Positions 44,594 to 55,051 are shown, numbered from the stretch's first letter. The stretch is DNA of 64,000 nucleotides from Erythrobacter sp. EC-HK427 (GCF_902498745.1 NZ_LR701479.1:3055060-3119059); one strand, 5' to 3'. The notes: generated by a model from the sequence alone, not told the origin. Numbers and translations are program-made.

Positions 44594-44625
44594 GCGACGC
44601 CCCACGGCAGTGCGGCGTCTCTGTA
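44594..44625. terminator. two-way hairpin between ABC-F and kdgK
   Basis: GACGCC and GGCGTC (44598-44603 / 44616-44621), with an inner CAC/GTG stem and a GGCA loop, separated by one C-C mismatch; a few outer pairs extend it. It sits in the 186-base gap between convergent genes, and could end both transcripts. Confidence 0.5.
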
Positions 44626-44672
44626 TGGCTGCTGCCAACCACTCGGCCTAAGCACAACGAAATTGAAACAGA

Positions 44673-45704
44673 TCACCGTTGGACGCGGCCTGACCCATCG
44701 CCGGACATCAGCTTCTCGACTTCGGGCACTGTCACGCGGTTGAAATCGCCCATGATCGTGTGCTTGAGCGCCGATGCCGCGACCGCGAATTCAAGGCTCT
44801 GCTGCCGGTCTTCATAGGCGTTGAGCCCGTAAATCAGCGCCGAAGCAAAGCTGTCCCCGCCGCCCACACGGTCGACAATATCGGTCAGCTCGTATTTGCG
44901 GCTGAGCATAAAGCCGTGATCGCGCGTGCGCAGGCAGGCCGACCAATTGTTGCGATCCGCGCTCAGGCTTTCGCGCAGGGTGATCGCGATGGTGTGCATA
45001 TCGGGATAGATATCGAGCACCTTCTGGCCCAGCGCCTCATACTTCGCGGTATCAAGCTCGCCCGATTCCACATCGACATCCACCGTGATGTCGAGCGACT
45101 TTTGGCAGTCTTCTTCATTGGCGATGCCGACATCGACATATTTCACCAGTTCGCGCATCACTTGCGGCGCACTCTTGCCGTACTTCCACAGCTTGCCGCG
45201 GAAGTTGAAATCGCAGGAGACGGTAAGCCCCGCTTCCTTCGCCGCTTTGACACAAGCCATGGAGAGGTCAGCGGCGGACTGGCTTAGCGCAGGGGTAATG
45301 CCGGTGATGTGCAGCCATTTGGCGCCTGCGAAAATGGTCGGCCAGTCGAATTCATCCGCGCTGGCATTGCAGATCGAGGAATTGGCGCGGTCATACACGA
45401 CTTTGGATGGGCGCTGGTTCGATCCGGTTTCGAGGAAATAGATCCCCACACGCTCCCCCGAGCGGCTGATATGCGCGGTGTCGACGCCGAACTTGCGCAA
45501 TTCCATGATCGCGTTTTCGCCAATGTCATTGTCGGGCAGCGCGGTGACGAAACCGGCATCCAGACCGTAATTGCTCAGCGCCACCGCCACATTTGCTTCG
45601 CCGCCACCGAAGGTCGCTTCGAACTGCGGCGATTGGAAAAAGCGCTCGTGTCCCGGCGTTTTCAGCCGCAGCATGATTTCGCCGAAGGAGAGAAAGTCAG
45701 TCAT
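44673..45704 (-). CDS. kdgK: 2-keto-3-deoxygluconate kinase (PfkB family)
   Basis: A 343-residue ribokinase-family enzyme that phosphorylates KDG to KDPG, the entry to the lower Entner-Doudoroff route. It opens [12 protein letters not shown], has the [15 protein letters not shown] substrate-site motif near residue 33, and the C-terminal PfkB signature [13 protein letters not shown] with the catalytic Asp. The alginate lyases and uronate reductase upstream on the same strand fix the substrate as KDG. GGGA precedes the ATG. It is the last gene of the run PL6-PL17-SDR-kdgK. The aldolase (eda) is not in the window. Confidence 0.92.
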   Translation of the reverse strand: MTDFLSFGEIMLRLKTPGHERFFQSPQFEATFGGGEANVAVALSNYGLDAGFVTALPDNDIGENAIMELRKFGVDTAHISRSGERVGIYFLETGSNQRPSKVVYDRANSSICNASADEFDWPTIFAGAKWLHITGITPALSQSAADLSMACVKAAKEAGLTVSCDFNFRGKLWKYGKSAPQVMRELVKYVDVGIANEEDCQKSLDITVDVDVESGELDTAKYEALGQKVLDIYPDMHTIAITLRESLSADRNNWSACLRTRDHGFMLSRKYELTDIVDRVGGGDSFASALIYGLNAYEDRQQSLEFAVAASALKHTIMGDFNRVTVPEVEKLMSGDGSGRVQR

Positions 45705-45738
45705 CGAAAGTCCCGTGAAATGCGACCGCGCAGCGCGA

Positions 45739-46494
45739 TCAGGAGAAGGCCAGGCCGCCGTTTATATCCAAATTGACACCGGTGACAAAGGCAGAATTCT
45801 GGGAAATCAGATAAAATACCGCATCGGCCACTTCACCTGCTGCGCCCTGCCGTTTGAGCGGGGTGGCATTGGCCACGTTTTCGCGCACCGCATCAGGCGT
45901 GAAGGTGTCGTGGAAGGTAGTGGCGATCATCCCCGGAGCGACCGCGTTGACGCGAATGCCCTTCGGCCCGAGCTCCTTGGCGAGACCGCGGGTGAAGGTC
46001 ATCACCGCGCCTTTGGACGTGGCATAGGCAATCGCCCCGCCCCCGCCGCCATCGCGCCCGGCTATCGAGGACAGGTTAACAATCGCCGCGCCTGCCTGCA
46101 TATGCGGCACCGCTGCCTTGCAGGCGAGAAACGTGCTGGTGAGGTTTAGCTGGATAACATGGTTGAAGAAGGTCTCGTCCATTTCGGCCAGCGTCTTGCG
46201 AGCCACCAGACCGCCCGCATTGTTGACCAGTGCGTGGATTTCCTCCCCGAACGCGGCCTGTGCAGCTTGCACCAAAGCATCGACATCGGCCGCCTTGGTC
46301 ACATCGGCCTTCACCGCAATGGCCTTGCCCCCCGCCGCTTCAACCGCCGCCACCGTCGCATCCGCATCAGCCTGATTGCTGTTGTAATTGACGACGACAT
46401 TAGCGCCTTCGCTGCCCAGCCGGACCGCAATGGCGCGCCCGATATCGCGGCTGCCGCCGGTAACGATTGCGGTTTTCCCTGTAAGACTGCCCAT
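45739..46494 (-). CDS. SDR, probable DEH (unsaturated uronate) reductase to KDG
   Basis: A 251-residue short-chain reductase. The cofactor loop is [10 protein letters not shown] (about 12-21), NNAGG is near residue 92, and Ser in NLSSIAG and YATSK near residue 155 form the active site. After the second strand, NYNSN replaces the Asp of NAD-users, so NADPH is likely. Between an oligoalginate lyase and KdgK, the expected reaction is reduction of 4-deoxy-L-erythro-5-hexoseulose uronate to KDG, as by A1-R of Sphingomonas sp. A1. AAGGAA precedes the ATG. The gap to the PL17 gene is 39 bases. Function is by context and family, not by a unique motif. Confidence 0.85.
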   Translation of the reverse strand: MGSLTGKTAIVTGGSRDIGRAIAVRLGSEGANVVVNYNSNQADADATVAAVEAAGGKAIAVKADVTKAADVDALVQAAQAAFGEEIHALVNNAGGLVARKTLAEMDETFFNHVIQLNLTSTFLACKAAVPHMQAGAAIVNLSSIAGRDGGGGGAIAYATSKGAVMTFTRGLAKELGPKGIRVNAVAPGMIATTFHDTFTPDAVRENVANATPLKRQGAAGEVADAVFYLISQNSAFVTGVNLDINGGLAFS

Positions 46495-46533
46495 GTGTAT
46501 TCCTTGTCCGGTGATTGGATGTGATGGAGAGGA

Positions 46534-48699
46534 TTAGTCGCCCAGGCTGAAGCGGGCGGCATAGCCCTGCCACGCAAGCTCTCGGCTTTCGATTGTTACG
46601 CGGTGCGATGCCGCAGGATCATTCTGCCAGGAAATCGCCACCGCGACTGTTTCCCCGGCAAGCGTTTCGATCAGGATGACGTCATATTCGTCTGCTTCGA
46701 CATGGCGCAGGGCGGCAATCCGGCTGTCGCCTTCAACCGTTTGTTCGGCTGCGCCATCATAAAGGCCGTGTGGTTCCAGCACGCTAACGAAAGTCGCATC
46801 GCTGCTGTCCATCACCCGCTGGATCACCACCGGCTCGCGGCGCAGATTGAAATCAGGGTCATTCGCCCCGCTTTCGCCAAGGATCACCTCAAGGCCGTCC
46901 TGCGGAACAAAGCGATAAGTGTAGAAGCGGCCGTCGAGCAGCCACGTCATGAAACTTTCGCCCTCGTCCGGCGCGGCGCGTCCGTCTTCCCAGATATGCT
47001 GGTAACCATGCCCGCTGCCCAGCACCGGGCGCGTATCGACATAGCGTTCGAGATCGAACCCCAGCCGCATGATATGGCCCGCATAATGCAGCGGCAGATC
47101 AAACTGCACCGGCGTTTCGCTGGAGGCGCGCAGCACATCCAGCGCGAGCGGCTGCGCAAGCCCTTCCACGGTCACCAGAGCGAGCAGCCGCTCCATCGCC
47201 ACGCCTTCGTTCGGATAGGCGCTGTCGATGCTGGCGGCGCTGGCCTGGAAGCCGTCTGCCACATGGAACCAATCCTGCGTCGGCCACGCCGCCTCGGCCA
47301 GAGCGAGATCGCCGTAGAAATGGCTCTGTTCGTTCACCACCAGCGTATTGTGCGCGATGGTCTGCTTCGCCCAGCTTTCGTTTTCAGGCAGGTAGCGCCC
47401 GCCCTCTTTCGCCTCGATATTGAGGAAACGCGCCGCGCCGTAATCGGTGACGACTTCCTCGCCCATCGCGTAAAGCTGCCAGCTCAGCTTGTCGAAATGG
47501 CCGTGCCCCATGCCTTGCGAGGCATTCTTGGCGACCAGCGCCATGTGATTGGGGCCAGTGCCTTCACGCAGCACGGCAATCGCGCCCTGATCGCCATCAG
47601 GCCCGTCGGAAAATAGCATGGAGCGGAAGCGAAATGGCTCGGCCTCCCCAGCGGAGAGCGCCTCGGCCATGCCCAGCCCGGCGGGCGAAATCACCGTGCG
47701 GTTCTGGAAGCGGGCGATATCGAGCAGCGCGGGATCGCCGCTCACCGCGTAACCGATGGCAACGCCTTCATACAGTTCGGCCGTGTTCAGGCTCTTGTCG
47801 CGCATGGCATCGTTGAAGGGGAAGAAATACCCGTTGTAAGTCAGCTGGATGGTCGTATCGAGCGCCTTTAGCAGAATGCCGTCACGATGTTCGAAAATGC
47901 GCAATTCCGGCTGGTTTCGCTCGATCGCTCCAGCAAACACCATGAACGGCAGCATGGCGAAACGCTGGTAATATGGCCCTTCGGTATAATATCCATCGGG
48001 CGAGAACAGCAGTTCGGCCTGGCGGATAAAGCCCGCCTCTCCCGGCCCCGCCGTGCCGTAGAGCGCGCTGCGCACCATTTCCTCGTCATCCAGCACATAT
48101 CCGGTCATCCCGACCGCGGCGGTGGCCCAGGTGGCGTGGTTGTGGATGAGATTGAACGTCGCAGCCGATTCCACCGAGAGGAAATGCGATGCGCGGCGGA
48201 ACACGTCATTGTCGATCCGTTCCCGCTCAGCAGCGGGCAATTCGTCTCGGATAATCTCGTAGGCTTGGATCGCGTGGACTTGCCACATGGCATCGTTGAG
48301 CACTTGCCAGAACAACCGCCCCACATTCTGGTTCGCCCTTGCGGGATGCTCCCCGAGCGTCGGATAAAGCGCCGCGTATTCGAGCAGCATTTCACGCACG
48401 AAGCCGAAATATCGCGGTTCGCCCGTCAGTTCGTATAGCTGCGCGGCGAGCAGCATCGCGCGGTAATTCCGCTTGTGCTGTTCATGCGTGTAGCCACCGC
48501 CTGGGTCACGCGGGACAGGCACAATCACGCCCGCTGCGATCATCTCCTCCACGAAGGTCTCTGCCTGCGCCATCTCTGCGGCAAAGAGCGGGGGGTAGGC
48601 CCGTTGCTCCGCAGCTTCGGCAATTGTAGCGTCCTGTGCGGTTGCGTGCGTTGGCAAGGCGATCGCCGCCGCCATTGCGAGAGCAAACACTGTCCTCAT
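46534..48699 (-). CDS. PL17 oligoalginate lyase (heparinase II/III-like)
   Basis: A 721-residue exo-lyase with a signal peptide (to ATAQ, about residue 22). An alpha/alpha toroid (about 30-360) and a C-terminal beta-sheet domain follow. Active-site residues are Asn187-His188 in HNHATW and the Tyr pair 243-244 in EGPYYQR; they sit 14 residues before Asn201, His202 and Tyr258 of Alg17C. A GMGHGHFDKLSW segment carries further conserved His and Asp. It cuts alginate oligomers to the unsaturated monomer, which becomes DEH. The signal peptide places this in the periplasm or on the surface. Its ATG overlaps the PL6 stop by 4 bases. Confidence 0.92.
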   Translation of the reverse strand: MRTVFALAMAAAIALPTHATAQDATIAEAAEQRAYPPLFAAEMAQAETFVEEMIAAGVIVPVPRDPGGGYTHEQHKRNYRAMLLAAQLYELTGEPRYFGFVREMLLEYAALYPTLGEHPARANQNVGRLFWQVLNDAMWQVHAIQAYEIIRDELPAAERERIDNDVFRRASHFLSVESAATFNLIHNHATWATAAVGMTGYVLDDEEMVRSALYGTAGPGEAGFIRQAELLFSPDGYYTEGPYYQRFAMLPFMVFAGAIERNQPELRIFEHRDGILLKALDTTIQLTYNGYFFPFNDAMRDKSLNTAELYEGVAIGYAVSGDPALLDIARFQNRTVISPAGLGMAEALSAGEAEPFRFRSMLFSDGPDGDQGAIAVLREGTGPNHMALVAKNASQGMGHGHFDKLSWQLYAMGEEVVTDYGAARFLNIEAKEGGRYLPENESWAKQTIAHNTLVVNEQSHFYGDLALAEAAWPTQDWFHVADGFQASAASIDSAYPNEGVAMERLLALVTVEGLAQPLALDVLRASSETPVQFDLPLHYAGHIMRLGFDLERYVDTRPVLGSGHGYQHIWEDGRAAPDEGESFMTWLLDGRFYTYRFVPQDGLEVILGESGANDPDFNLRREPVVIQRVMDSSDATFVSVLEPHGLYDGAAEQTVEGDSRIAALRHVEADEYDVILIETLAGETVAVAISWQNDPAASHRVTIESRELAWQGYAARFSLGD

Positions 48700-50942
48700 T
48701 CCCCTGCCTCCCCGTCAAAGCTGTTGTCGCGCATTTCCACGCGCGGCGCGCAGGCGCATTCGCGTTCAACGATTGCAGGCGCGGGGGTGTTCTGAAAGCG
48801 GTTATCCGCCACCACAGTGCGCGGCGTGCCGACAGTATGCGTGATAGCCACAGGTGCCGAGCCAAGGAAGTGGTTGCCAAGGATGCGGGTGCGCTGTGTT
48901 CCGTGCAGCTCAAGCGATGCCCCGGCGCCCGCGCCAACTGCTTCAAGGGTCGAACCGGAAATCAGGATATGCGGTCCGAACGTGCTTTCATCTCGCCCGC
49001 CGCGATAGACCTCGGCGACTGGCCCGCGCACATTGCGGAAAGTCGAGCCGCTGATATCGAGATATTCGACATTGTAGCGCCCCTGATCGTCCGCCTCGGC
49101 GATGGCGGAGACGACGCTGCCGCTGATATTCTCAAATGTGCTGTTGCGGATATCCACCCGATCAGCGAGCGTTGACGGGCCGAACGCGATCACATCGAAA
49201 TCGCGGTTGATATCGAGATTGCGGACAAGAACATGGCCCAGCGCGATGCGCAGATTGCCGCGAATGGGAACGCTCGCCGTGCGGATCACAGCATTGGCGG
49301 AGGAATCGGGGGCCTGCGAACCGTCGATAACCAGATTGTGCAGCGCCAGCGCGCCATTCTCGCGCAATTCAAACAGGGTGGGCCGCGCAAATTCGATGAT
49401 CGTTGCGCCATTGCTGCTGCCGGTCAGCGAGACCATGCGCTCCACCGGAATGGTGCGGTCTATCACATAGGTTCCGGGCGCGAGCAGCAAGGTGTCGGAT
49501 TCGCCCGTGTCGCCAATCGCGGCAATCAGCGCCGCGGATGAGAGCGGGACGGCCCGCATCTCGCTTTGCCCGAAAGCAGCCTCCGGTGCGGGCTTGGGAT
49601 ACCAGTCCACCCCCACTTCATCGAGCGCAAGCACCCGCAAGTCGCGCGGTGCGCCGACAGCCGCCAGCGCAGGATCGACCGGATAGAGCAAGCCATTCGC
49701 GCCGCGTTCCAGCCGCGTATCGGCGGGCTTCGCAAAGGACAGCTCGGGTGCCGCCTCGCCGGCCAGCAGCGCATTGCCTGCAAAGCGGATGCCATCGACC
49801 GGCGCATCGACCTCGACAAATCTGGCCCCTGCCCGGCCAGCGAGGAGATTGTTGCCGAACGTGCTGTCAGAGGGCGCGACCGAGCGTTCGGCATCCGCCC
49901 CTGCGCCAAACGTAATGCGATCACTATCGTGGATCGAATTGTTCTCGATCTCGGCAAATTGCACCTCGACATAGCGGTTGGCGGGCGAATTGGGCACGCC
50001 GTTCATCACTGTCAGCGCGCTGGCGAACCCGTCTCCCCGCAGCCCTTCCATGTAATTTTCACGCACGATCTGGCGGCGGTTGATCACCCGTATCCCGCCC
50101 GTGTGATCTACGCCATTGCCCAGAAAGACATTGCGCTCCACCACATTGCCGTCGCCGTGGCGCAAAGTCAGCGCGCCGCGCGATTCCAGGAACAGATTGC
50201 CGCGCACCAGATTGCCGCCCGCCTTGACCGAAATGATCTCCACCTCGCCATTGCAGCGGTCGAAAATGTTGTTTTCGACAATCGTGTTCGAATTGAACTC
50301 GGCAAAATGGCTGGTGCCGATCCGCAGCGTCTCCCCGCCATTGGATCCGAGATTGGGGCGCGGGCCGAAATAATTGTGGTCGATCCGGTGGTTGTTCTCG
50401 CGGCTGTCTTCGGTGTTGAGCCGGACGGCCAGCGTCACGCCGGCGTTGGTCTTGCCTACCAAGTGGTTGTGATCGAAGCGGTTGTTGCGCCCGTAAAGCG
50501 CCACCCAGTAATCCGAATCGAAGCGGTCGGGCTTGCTGAAGTGGTCGATGACCACCTGCGTCACGCGCGAATTGAAGGCCAGTGTTTCACTATCAACCCG
50601 GAAAGCAATCACTTCGCCTGTGGGGCTGTGTCCGTCGCGGAAGACGAGGCCGGATACGACAAGATGCGATCCGCCAATCCGCAAATTGGACTGGCCGGTC
50701 AGGATGACCCCGCCCATGGTTTCCGCAGTCAGCGTGATCGGCGCTTCCTCGCGCCCCTGCCCTTGCAGCACGATTTCGAAATCGCGCCATTCGCCATCGG
50801 CAAGGATGATAGTGTCACCTGCTACAACGCTGCCCGCCACCTGCTCGTACTCCGCCTGCGTTTCGACGAAATACTCCTCCGCCATGGCGGGAGACGCAGC
50901 GAGGCACAATGCGACAATCCAGGCGGCCAGTGCGCGAAACAT
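48696..50942 (-). CDS. PL6 alginate lyase (chondroitinase-B-like, two-domain)
   Basis: A 748-residue lyase with a signal peptide (MFRALAAWIVALCLAASPAMA region, first 21 residues). The catalytic beta-helix (about 22-440) contains the base Lys240 in EIISVK and acid Arg261 in LTLRHG. Calcium ligands are probable at Asn201 (NGGE), Glu233 and Glu235. All five lie 20 residues beyond their counterparts in AlyGC, a G-specific two-domain PL6 enzyme. A second beta-helix (about 470-740) makes it the long, AlyGC-like class. The ATG at 50942 has AGAGGAAAG upstream. It leads an operon with PL17, the SDR and kdgK, behind a GntR-type operator (51028-51041). Confidence 0.93.
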   Translation of the reverse strand: MFRALAAWIVALCLAASPAMAEEYFVETQAEYEQVAGSVVAGDTIILADGEWRDFEIVLQGQGREEAPITLTAETMGGVILTGQSNLRIGGSHLVVSGLVFRDGHSPTGEVIAFRVDSETLAFNSRVTQVVIDHFSKPDRFDSDYWVALYGRNNRFDHNHLVGKTNAGVTLAVRLNTEDSRENNHRIDHNYFGPRPNLGSNGGETLRIGTSHFAEFNSNTIVENNIFDRCNGEVEIISVKAGGNLVRGNLFLESRGALTLRHGDGNVVERNVFLGNGVDHTGGIRVINRRQIVRENYMEGLRGDGFASALTVMNGVPNSPANRYVEVQFAEIENNSIHDSDRITFGAGADAERSVAPSDSTFGNNLLAGRAGARFVEVDAPVDGIRFAGNALLAGEAAPELSFAKPADTRLERGANGLLYPVDPALAAVGAPRDLRVLALDEVGVDWYPKPAPEAAFGQSEMRAVPLSSAALIAAIGDTGESDTLLLAPGTYVIDRTIPVERMVSLTGSSNGATIIEFARPTLFELRENGALALHNLVIDGSQAPDSSANAVIRTASVPIRGNLRIALGHVLVRNLDINRDFDVIAFGPSTLADRVDIRNSTFENISGSVVSAIAEADDQGRYNVEYLDISGSTFRNVRGPVAEVYRGGRDESTFGPHILISGSTLEAVGAGAGASLELHGTQRTRILGNHFLGSAPVAITHTVGTPRTVVADNRFQNTPAPAIVERECACAPRVEMRDNSFDGEAGE

Positions 50943-51027
50943 TGCTTTCCTCTCATCCTCAATTGGGAGGGAAGAATAGGCCGCCAATGCTGTCAGTCAA
51001 CCGATATTCTATGCCAAAATGGCAATT

Positions 51028-51041
51028 TATATCATACCAAT
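51028..51041 (-). promoter_or_regulatory. GntR-type operator before the PL6 operon
   Basis: On the minus strand ATTGGTATGATATA. It matches ATTGGTANGAYAKA, found also before the gntR gene and both large TonB receptors. It lies about 86 bases before the PL6 ATG. Confidence 0.7.
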
Positions 51042-51051
51042 TTCTAACAGA

Positions 51052-51792
51052 TCAGCCGAGCTTTGCCGCGGTCATGAAGCGCTCGCGGCTCTGGCTCGCG
51101 CGTTGTTGCAACTCGGCAAGTGCCTGCGCCTCGGTGGCGTCGAGCATTGTGCCGATCAACCGCTTGAAATGTTCGCGCATCGCGCCGCGGGCTGCTGCCG
51201 CATCGCGCGACCTAAGGGCTTCAAAGATCGCCCGATGCTCCTCGCGGCGCGCCGAGGCATCATGCAAGCAGACCGCATCATAGGTGGCCTTCACCTGCGG
51301 CAACTGGTCGCGCATCTGCCACAGCTGGGTAATGGTGTGCACCATGGCCGTGTTGTTCGATGCAGCGGCAATGGTCAGGTGAAACTGCTCGTCAGCTTCG
51401 TCCGATAATGCGTTATCCTCGCTCGCCATTTGCTCGACGAGTTCGGCCAACCGTTCGATCTGCGCGTCGGTGATGTTGTGCGCGGCCAGCGCGGCGGCTT
51501 CGGATTCGATCAGCAAACGTGCCTCGGTGACTTCAAAAGCACTCGCCGCAGGCAGGGCCGCCAGCGCCTGCGGTGACCGCTCGGCCACATAAACTCCCGA
51601 ACCGGTCTTGATCTCCAGCCGTCCGATCGCTTGCAGCGCGATCTCCGCTTCCCGGATGGTGACGCGGCTGACGTTGAATTTCTCGGCCAGATCGCGCTCG
51701 CCTGGCAACCGCGAACCCGGTGGATACGCCCCTTCATCGATCAATACGACAATCTTTCGTGCGATGTCCTGATAAAGGCGTTTTGCGGTCAT
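51052..51792 (-). CDS. GntR/FadR-family regulator of the alginate locus
   Basis: A 246-residue regulator. A winged HTH (about 1-72: GSRLPGERDLAEKFNVSRVTIREA region) precedes an all-helical FCD effector domain (about 92-230) in which His and Asp residues (TIAAASNNTAMVHTI, DASARREEHRAIFEAL) suit metal and carboxylate binding. FadR-type relatives UxuR and ExuR control hexuronate genes and bind TTGGTATACCAA-like sites; the candidate operators here carry the same TTGGTA half. GGGGAT precedes the ATG. It lies between the TonB receptor and lyase genes and has an operator in its own promoter. Confidence 0.92.
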   Translation of the reverse strand: MTAKRLYQDIARKIVVLIDEGAYPPGSRLPGERDLAEKFNVSRVTIREAEIALQAIGRLEIKTGSGVYVAERSPQALAALPAASAFEVTEARLLIESEAAALAAHNITDAQIERLAELVEQMASEDNALSDEADEQFHLTIAAASNNTAMVHTITQLWQMRDQLPQVKATYDAVCLHDASARREEHRAIFEALRSRDAAAARGAMREHFKRLIGTMLDATEAQALAELQQRASQSRERFMTAAKLG

Positions 51793-51843
51793 GGTATCCC
51801 CGGAAACAGACGAATCGTGTCGTTTGGCGACGGCGTTAGCCGA

Positions 51844-51857
51844 TATGTCATACCAAT
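51844..51857 (-). promoter_or_regulatory. GntR-type operator before the gntR gene
   Basis: On the minus strand ATTGGTATGACATA, the best match to the four-site consensus, about 52 bases before the gntR ATG. This points to autoregulation. Confidence 0.7.
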
Positions 51858-51886
51858 TCCAGACTTTGCCTGTGGAGCGCGAAGAA

Positions 51887-51912
51887 GGGCACCCGCGGGA
51901 GAACGAGCGCCC
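51887..51912 (-). terminator. hairpin after TonB receptor 1
   Basis: On the minus strand GGGCGCTCG pairs with CGGGTGCCC (two G-T pairs) around an eight-base loop, starting 10 bases past the receptor stop and followed by TTCTTCG. It is a fair terminator that separates the receptor from gntR. Confidence 0.5.
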
Positions 51913-51922
51913 CTCTCCGCTG

Positions 51923-54900
51923 TCAGAACCTTACGCGGACACCGGCGAAGTAGCGCGGACCGTAGACCAGAGTCTGACTGAAATCATCGGGAGTGCCGCG
52001 GTAATCGGTGCGCGGTTCATTGAAGAGATTGAGCCCTTCAATGGTGAAGCGGACATTGCGATTAAGCGTATAGGAAATGCGCGCTTCGAACACGCCGGTA
52101 TCATCGACATAGCGAATGCGGCCCGGATCGCCCACGAATTGCTGGAAATAGCTGCTCCGGTATTTGTAGACGCCCTGGAAATCGAACCCGGCAATCTCGT
52201 AATACACCTGCGCCGACAGGACGTGCCGCGAAAGGCCGAAGATGTTCGACGGCGGGATCAAGGCTGCGCTGGTCGTCGTCGAACCGTCAGGATTGACGGT
52301 CGTGATGGCACCCAGAGTATCATCTTGAAACTCGAAATCGGAATCGGCGAAGTTGTAGCCGAGCCGGAAACCAAGCCCGTCGAGCGGGCGCGGCAGATAG
52401 GAGAAGCGGTGCGCCGCCGAAATCTCGAAGCCGTAGATCGTGCTGGTATCCTGCGTGGTGTTGGTGGTGGTGACCAGCGTTTGCAGGTCTTCCCCATCCA
52501 CCGTGAAGGTTTCAAACTGGCCAACGGTCTCGAAACCGCCATTGAAAGATTTGTAATACCCGCCAACTGCGAAGATCGTGTCTTCGTCAGGATACCATTC
52601 CAGCGCCACGTCGAAATTCCATGACAGCAGCGGATCGGTGAACGGGTTACCGGTTGCGCTGGCGGTGCCAATCGCCTCCGCGACCGAGAAGATCGGGCTC
52701 CCTTCGTCAACCAATGCATTGAAACTGCGGCCGAAGCTGAGATTCGACGGGTCGGGCCGCGAAAGCGCGCGGAACACCGCCACACGGCCAAGCAGATCGG
52801 GTGTCAGGTCAGCAGTCAGGTTGAAGCTCGGCAGATACTCGGTGTAGGAACCGCCGCCGGTCACCTCTACCAGCGACGTGGTATCCTGCACAATGCTGGT
52901 CAGTTCACCCGTATTCTGGTCGAACACGGCGCTGAGTTCGCCGCGAAAGCCCGTCGCAGCAACCTCGGTATTCACCACGCGAAGGCCGATATTGCCGCGA
53001 ATGGGCAAGCTGCCAAGCGTCGCATCGAAATTGGCCTGGATATAGGCTGCCAACGTCTTCTCGCTGACATTGCTGTTCTGGATCGAATCAAAATCGCCGC
53101 CCGGATAGATCGGCACACCGTTGCTATCGAAGCTGATCCCTCTTGGGTCATTCGCCTCCAGCGTTTGCGCAAGGCACAGCGCATCGAACGTTGCATAGGT
53201 GTTATAGGTTGCGATGACTTGGCCGGTCGCGGTGTCGACATTGGTGATCAGCGGGTTGCCGCCGCTCACCGATTGCAGGAAGCCTTCCTCCGGGAAAGCC
53301 GTGCGACAGGCCTGGTTCGCGATTGCCAAAGCATCATTAGTATAAGTAAGTTCTAACCGGCTAGGGAGACCCGCATCGGCACCCGGCACATCGCGATAGA
53401 CCAGATCCTGGTAGCGACCGCCAATTTCAACCGACGAAAAGAAGCCATCCAGTTCGTAGGCAAGATCGACCCGTGTCGCCCAGATCGAATTGAAGCGATC
53501 CTGTTCCAGATCATAGCGCGCACGCGCATTGTCGCTGAAGACATCCGGATTGGTCGGGTCAAAGTCGCCAACAATGAAATTGACGATCTGCGATCCGTTC
53601 TGCTGGATCTGGTAAGCGGTCTCGATCCTGTCGTCTGACGTATTGCTGTTGCTGTTAGGGTTGGAGAAATCGCTTTCGCGCGAGCGGGGATAGCCTGCGG
53701 GATTGCCGAAGATATCTCGCTGGTCACGGATACGCATCCGGACTTGCACCGCTTCTTCAACCCGCTGCGTTTCCGAATAGGACACATCGCCCGTAATCGT
53801 CAGCCGATCAGAGATGTTGGCTTCAAAACCGATTCCGCCACCATAATATGTTTCCAGGCGCTCTGTATATTCACTGTTGGTCTCGATGCTGGTTTCGCCG
53901 GTGAACTGGAGCAATTCGCCGTTGGGGCCGACGAGCAGATCGTAATCGAGCCGGTTGCCGATCAAAGGATTGTCGAGGAAGCTGGGATCGTTCGCATCAT
54001 CGACGCGCCGCCCCTCGGAAAAATTCAGATCGTTGCGCCGCTCGCGGAACAGGCGCTGCGAATACTGGAAATCCGCGTTGAGCTCGAACAGGGGGGACGG
54101 CTGATATTGCAGCGCCGCAAAGAAGGCATCGCGCGTATCGTCCGTGATGTTCTGGCGATAGAAATAGCTGTTGCGGCCAATCACAAAATCTTCGGTGCCG
54201 GCAACATCGGGCCGGGTCGTGTTGCAATTGTTGTCGTCGCCGGTGCCCGCTGATGTGCTCGACGGATCATTGCGGCAGTAATTGAGCGTCGGGCTCGCCG
54301 CTGCCTCCTGCTCGGGATTCGTCGCCTCGTTGCGCGAATAGCCGAGCGAAATCCCAAGCTCTCCGTAACCGCCAAGGTCATATTGATCGATGTAGCTCAG
54401 CGTTCCGCGGAAGCCGAAATCCTGGAACCGCTGGTCGGGATCGATATCGAAATTGCCGGGATTGTAATTGAGCTTAAGCTCGCCCTGTACGCGCGTCCGT
54501 CCGAAATCGAGCGGGCGCACCGATTCCAGCGCGATCTGGCCCGCCACGCCGCCTTCGATAAGGCTGGCCGACTGCGTCTTGTAAATGCCGACCGAGTTGA
54601 ACAGCTCGGACGGGAACTGGCTGAAATTGACCGAACGATCACCGCTGCCATTGGTCGCAATTCGACCATTGATAACGGTGGAGCTCAAGAACGGGCCGAG
54701 CCCGCGGATGGATATCTCGGTCGCCCCGCCCTGCTCGCGGTGCGAGCTCGCGCCGGTTAGCGTTTCCAGAGCTTCGCCGATGGAAAGTGCCGGAAGATCG
54801 CCGATGTCGTCCGAGGTAAGAGCATCGAAAATCAAATCGTTCTCGCGCTTTTCCTCAATCGAGGACTGGATCGTGCCGCGAATACCCGTGACCACAATGG

Positions 54901-55051
54901 AATTGCCCTCGGCAACCTCAGGGTCAGCAGCCTCTGCGTCCTGCGCCAACGCAGGCGACGCCACCATCGCCATCGCACTTGTCGCCAGAAGCGCGCCAAG
55001 TGTGCGGACATTGCGACCCGGCAGGCCAGCGCAAGCGTTCAACTTCACCAT
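51923..55051 (-). CDS. TonB-dependent receptor 1 of the alginate locus (Xanthomonas/Caulobacter type)
   Basis: A 1042-residue receptor with a signal peptide (to ALAQD, about residue 37). Plug segments are IVVTGIRGTIQSSIEEKR, DIGDLPALSIGEALETL, ISIRGLGPF and EGGVAGQIALESVRPLDF. The large barrel ends in YFAGVRVRF. This long class with a TGIR-type opening is the carbohydrate receptor group common in Caulobacter and sphingomonads. Beside the lyases, alginate oligomers are the likely cargo. The ATG at 55051 has GGGAGAG upstream. A GntR-type operator lies 79-92 bases before it and a hairpin follows the stop. Confidence 0.9.
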   Translation of the reverse strand: MVKLNACAGLPGRNVRTLGALLATSAMAMVASPALAQDAEAADPEVAEGNSIVVTGIRGTIQSSIEEKRENDLIFDALTSDDIGDLPALSIGEALETLTGASSHREQGGATEISIRGLGPFLSSTVINGRIATNGSGDRSVNFSQFPSELFNSVGIYKTQSASLIEGGVAGQIALESVRPLDFGRTRVQGELKLNYNPGNFDIDPDQRFQDFGFRGTLSYIDQYDLGGYGELGISLGYSRNEATNPEQEAAASPTLNYCRNDPSSTSAGTGDDNNCNTTRPDVAGTEDFVIGRNSYFYRQNITDDTRDAFFAALQYQPSPLFELNADFQYSQRLFRERRNDLNFSEGRRVDDANDPSFLDNPLIGNRLDYDLLVGPNGELLQFTGETSIETNSEYTERLETYYGGGIGFEANISDRLTITGDVSYSETQRVEEAVQVRMRIRDQRDIFGNPAGYPRSRESDFSNPNSNSNTSDDRIETAYQIQQNGSQIVNFIVGDFDPTNPDVFSDNARARYDLEQDRFNSIWATRVDLAYELDGFFSSVEIGGRYQDLVYRDVPGADAGLPSRLELTYTNDALAIANQACRTAFPEEGFLQSVSGGNPLITNVDTATGQVIATYNTYATFDALCLAQTLEANDPRGISFDSNGVPIYPGGDFDSIQNSNVSEKTLAAYIQANFDATLGSLPIRGNIGLRVVNTEVAATGFRGELSAVFDQNTGELTSIVQDTTSLVEVTGGGSYTEYLPSFNLTADLTPDLLGRVAVFRALSRPDPSNLSFGRSFNALVDEGSPIFSVAEAIGTASATGNPFTDPLLSWNFDVALEWYPDEDTIFAVGGYYKSFNGGFETVGQFETFTVDGEDLQTLVTTTNTTQDTSTIYGFEISAAHRFSYLPRPLDGLGFRLGYNFADSDFEFQDDTLGAITTVNPDGSTTTSAALIPPSNIFGLSRHVLSAQVYYEIAGFDFQGVYKYRSSYFQQFVGDPGRIRYVDDTGVFEARISYTLNRNVRFTIEGLNLFNEPRTDYRGTPDDFSQTLVYGPRYFAGVRVRF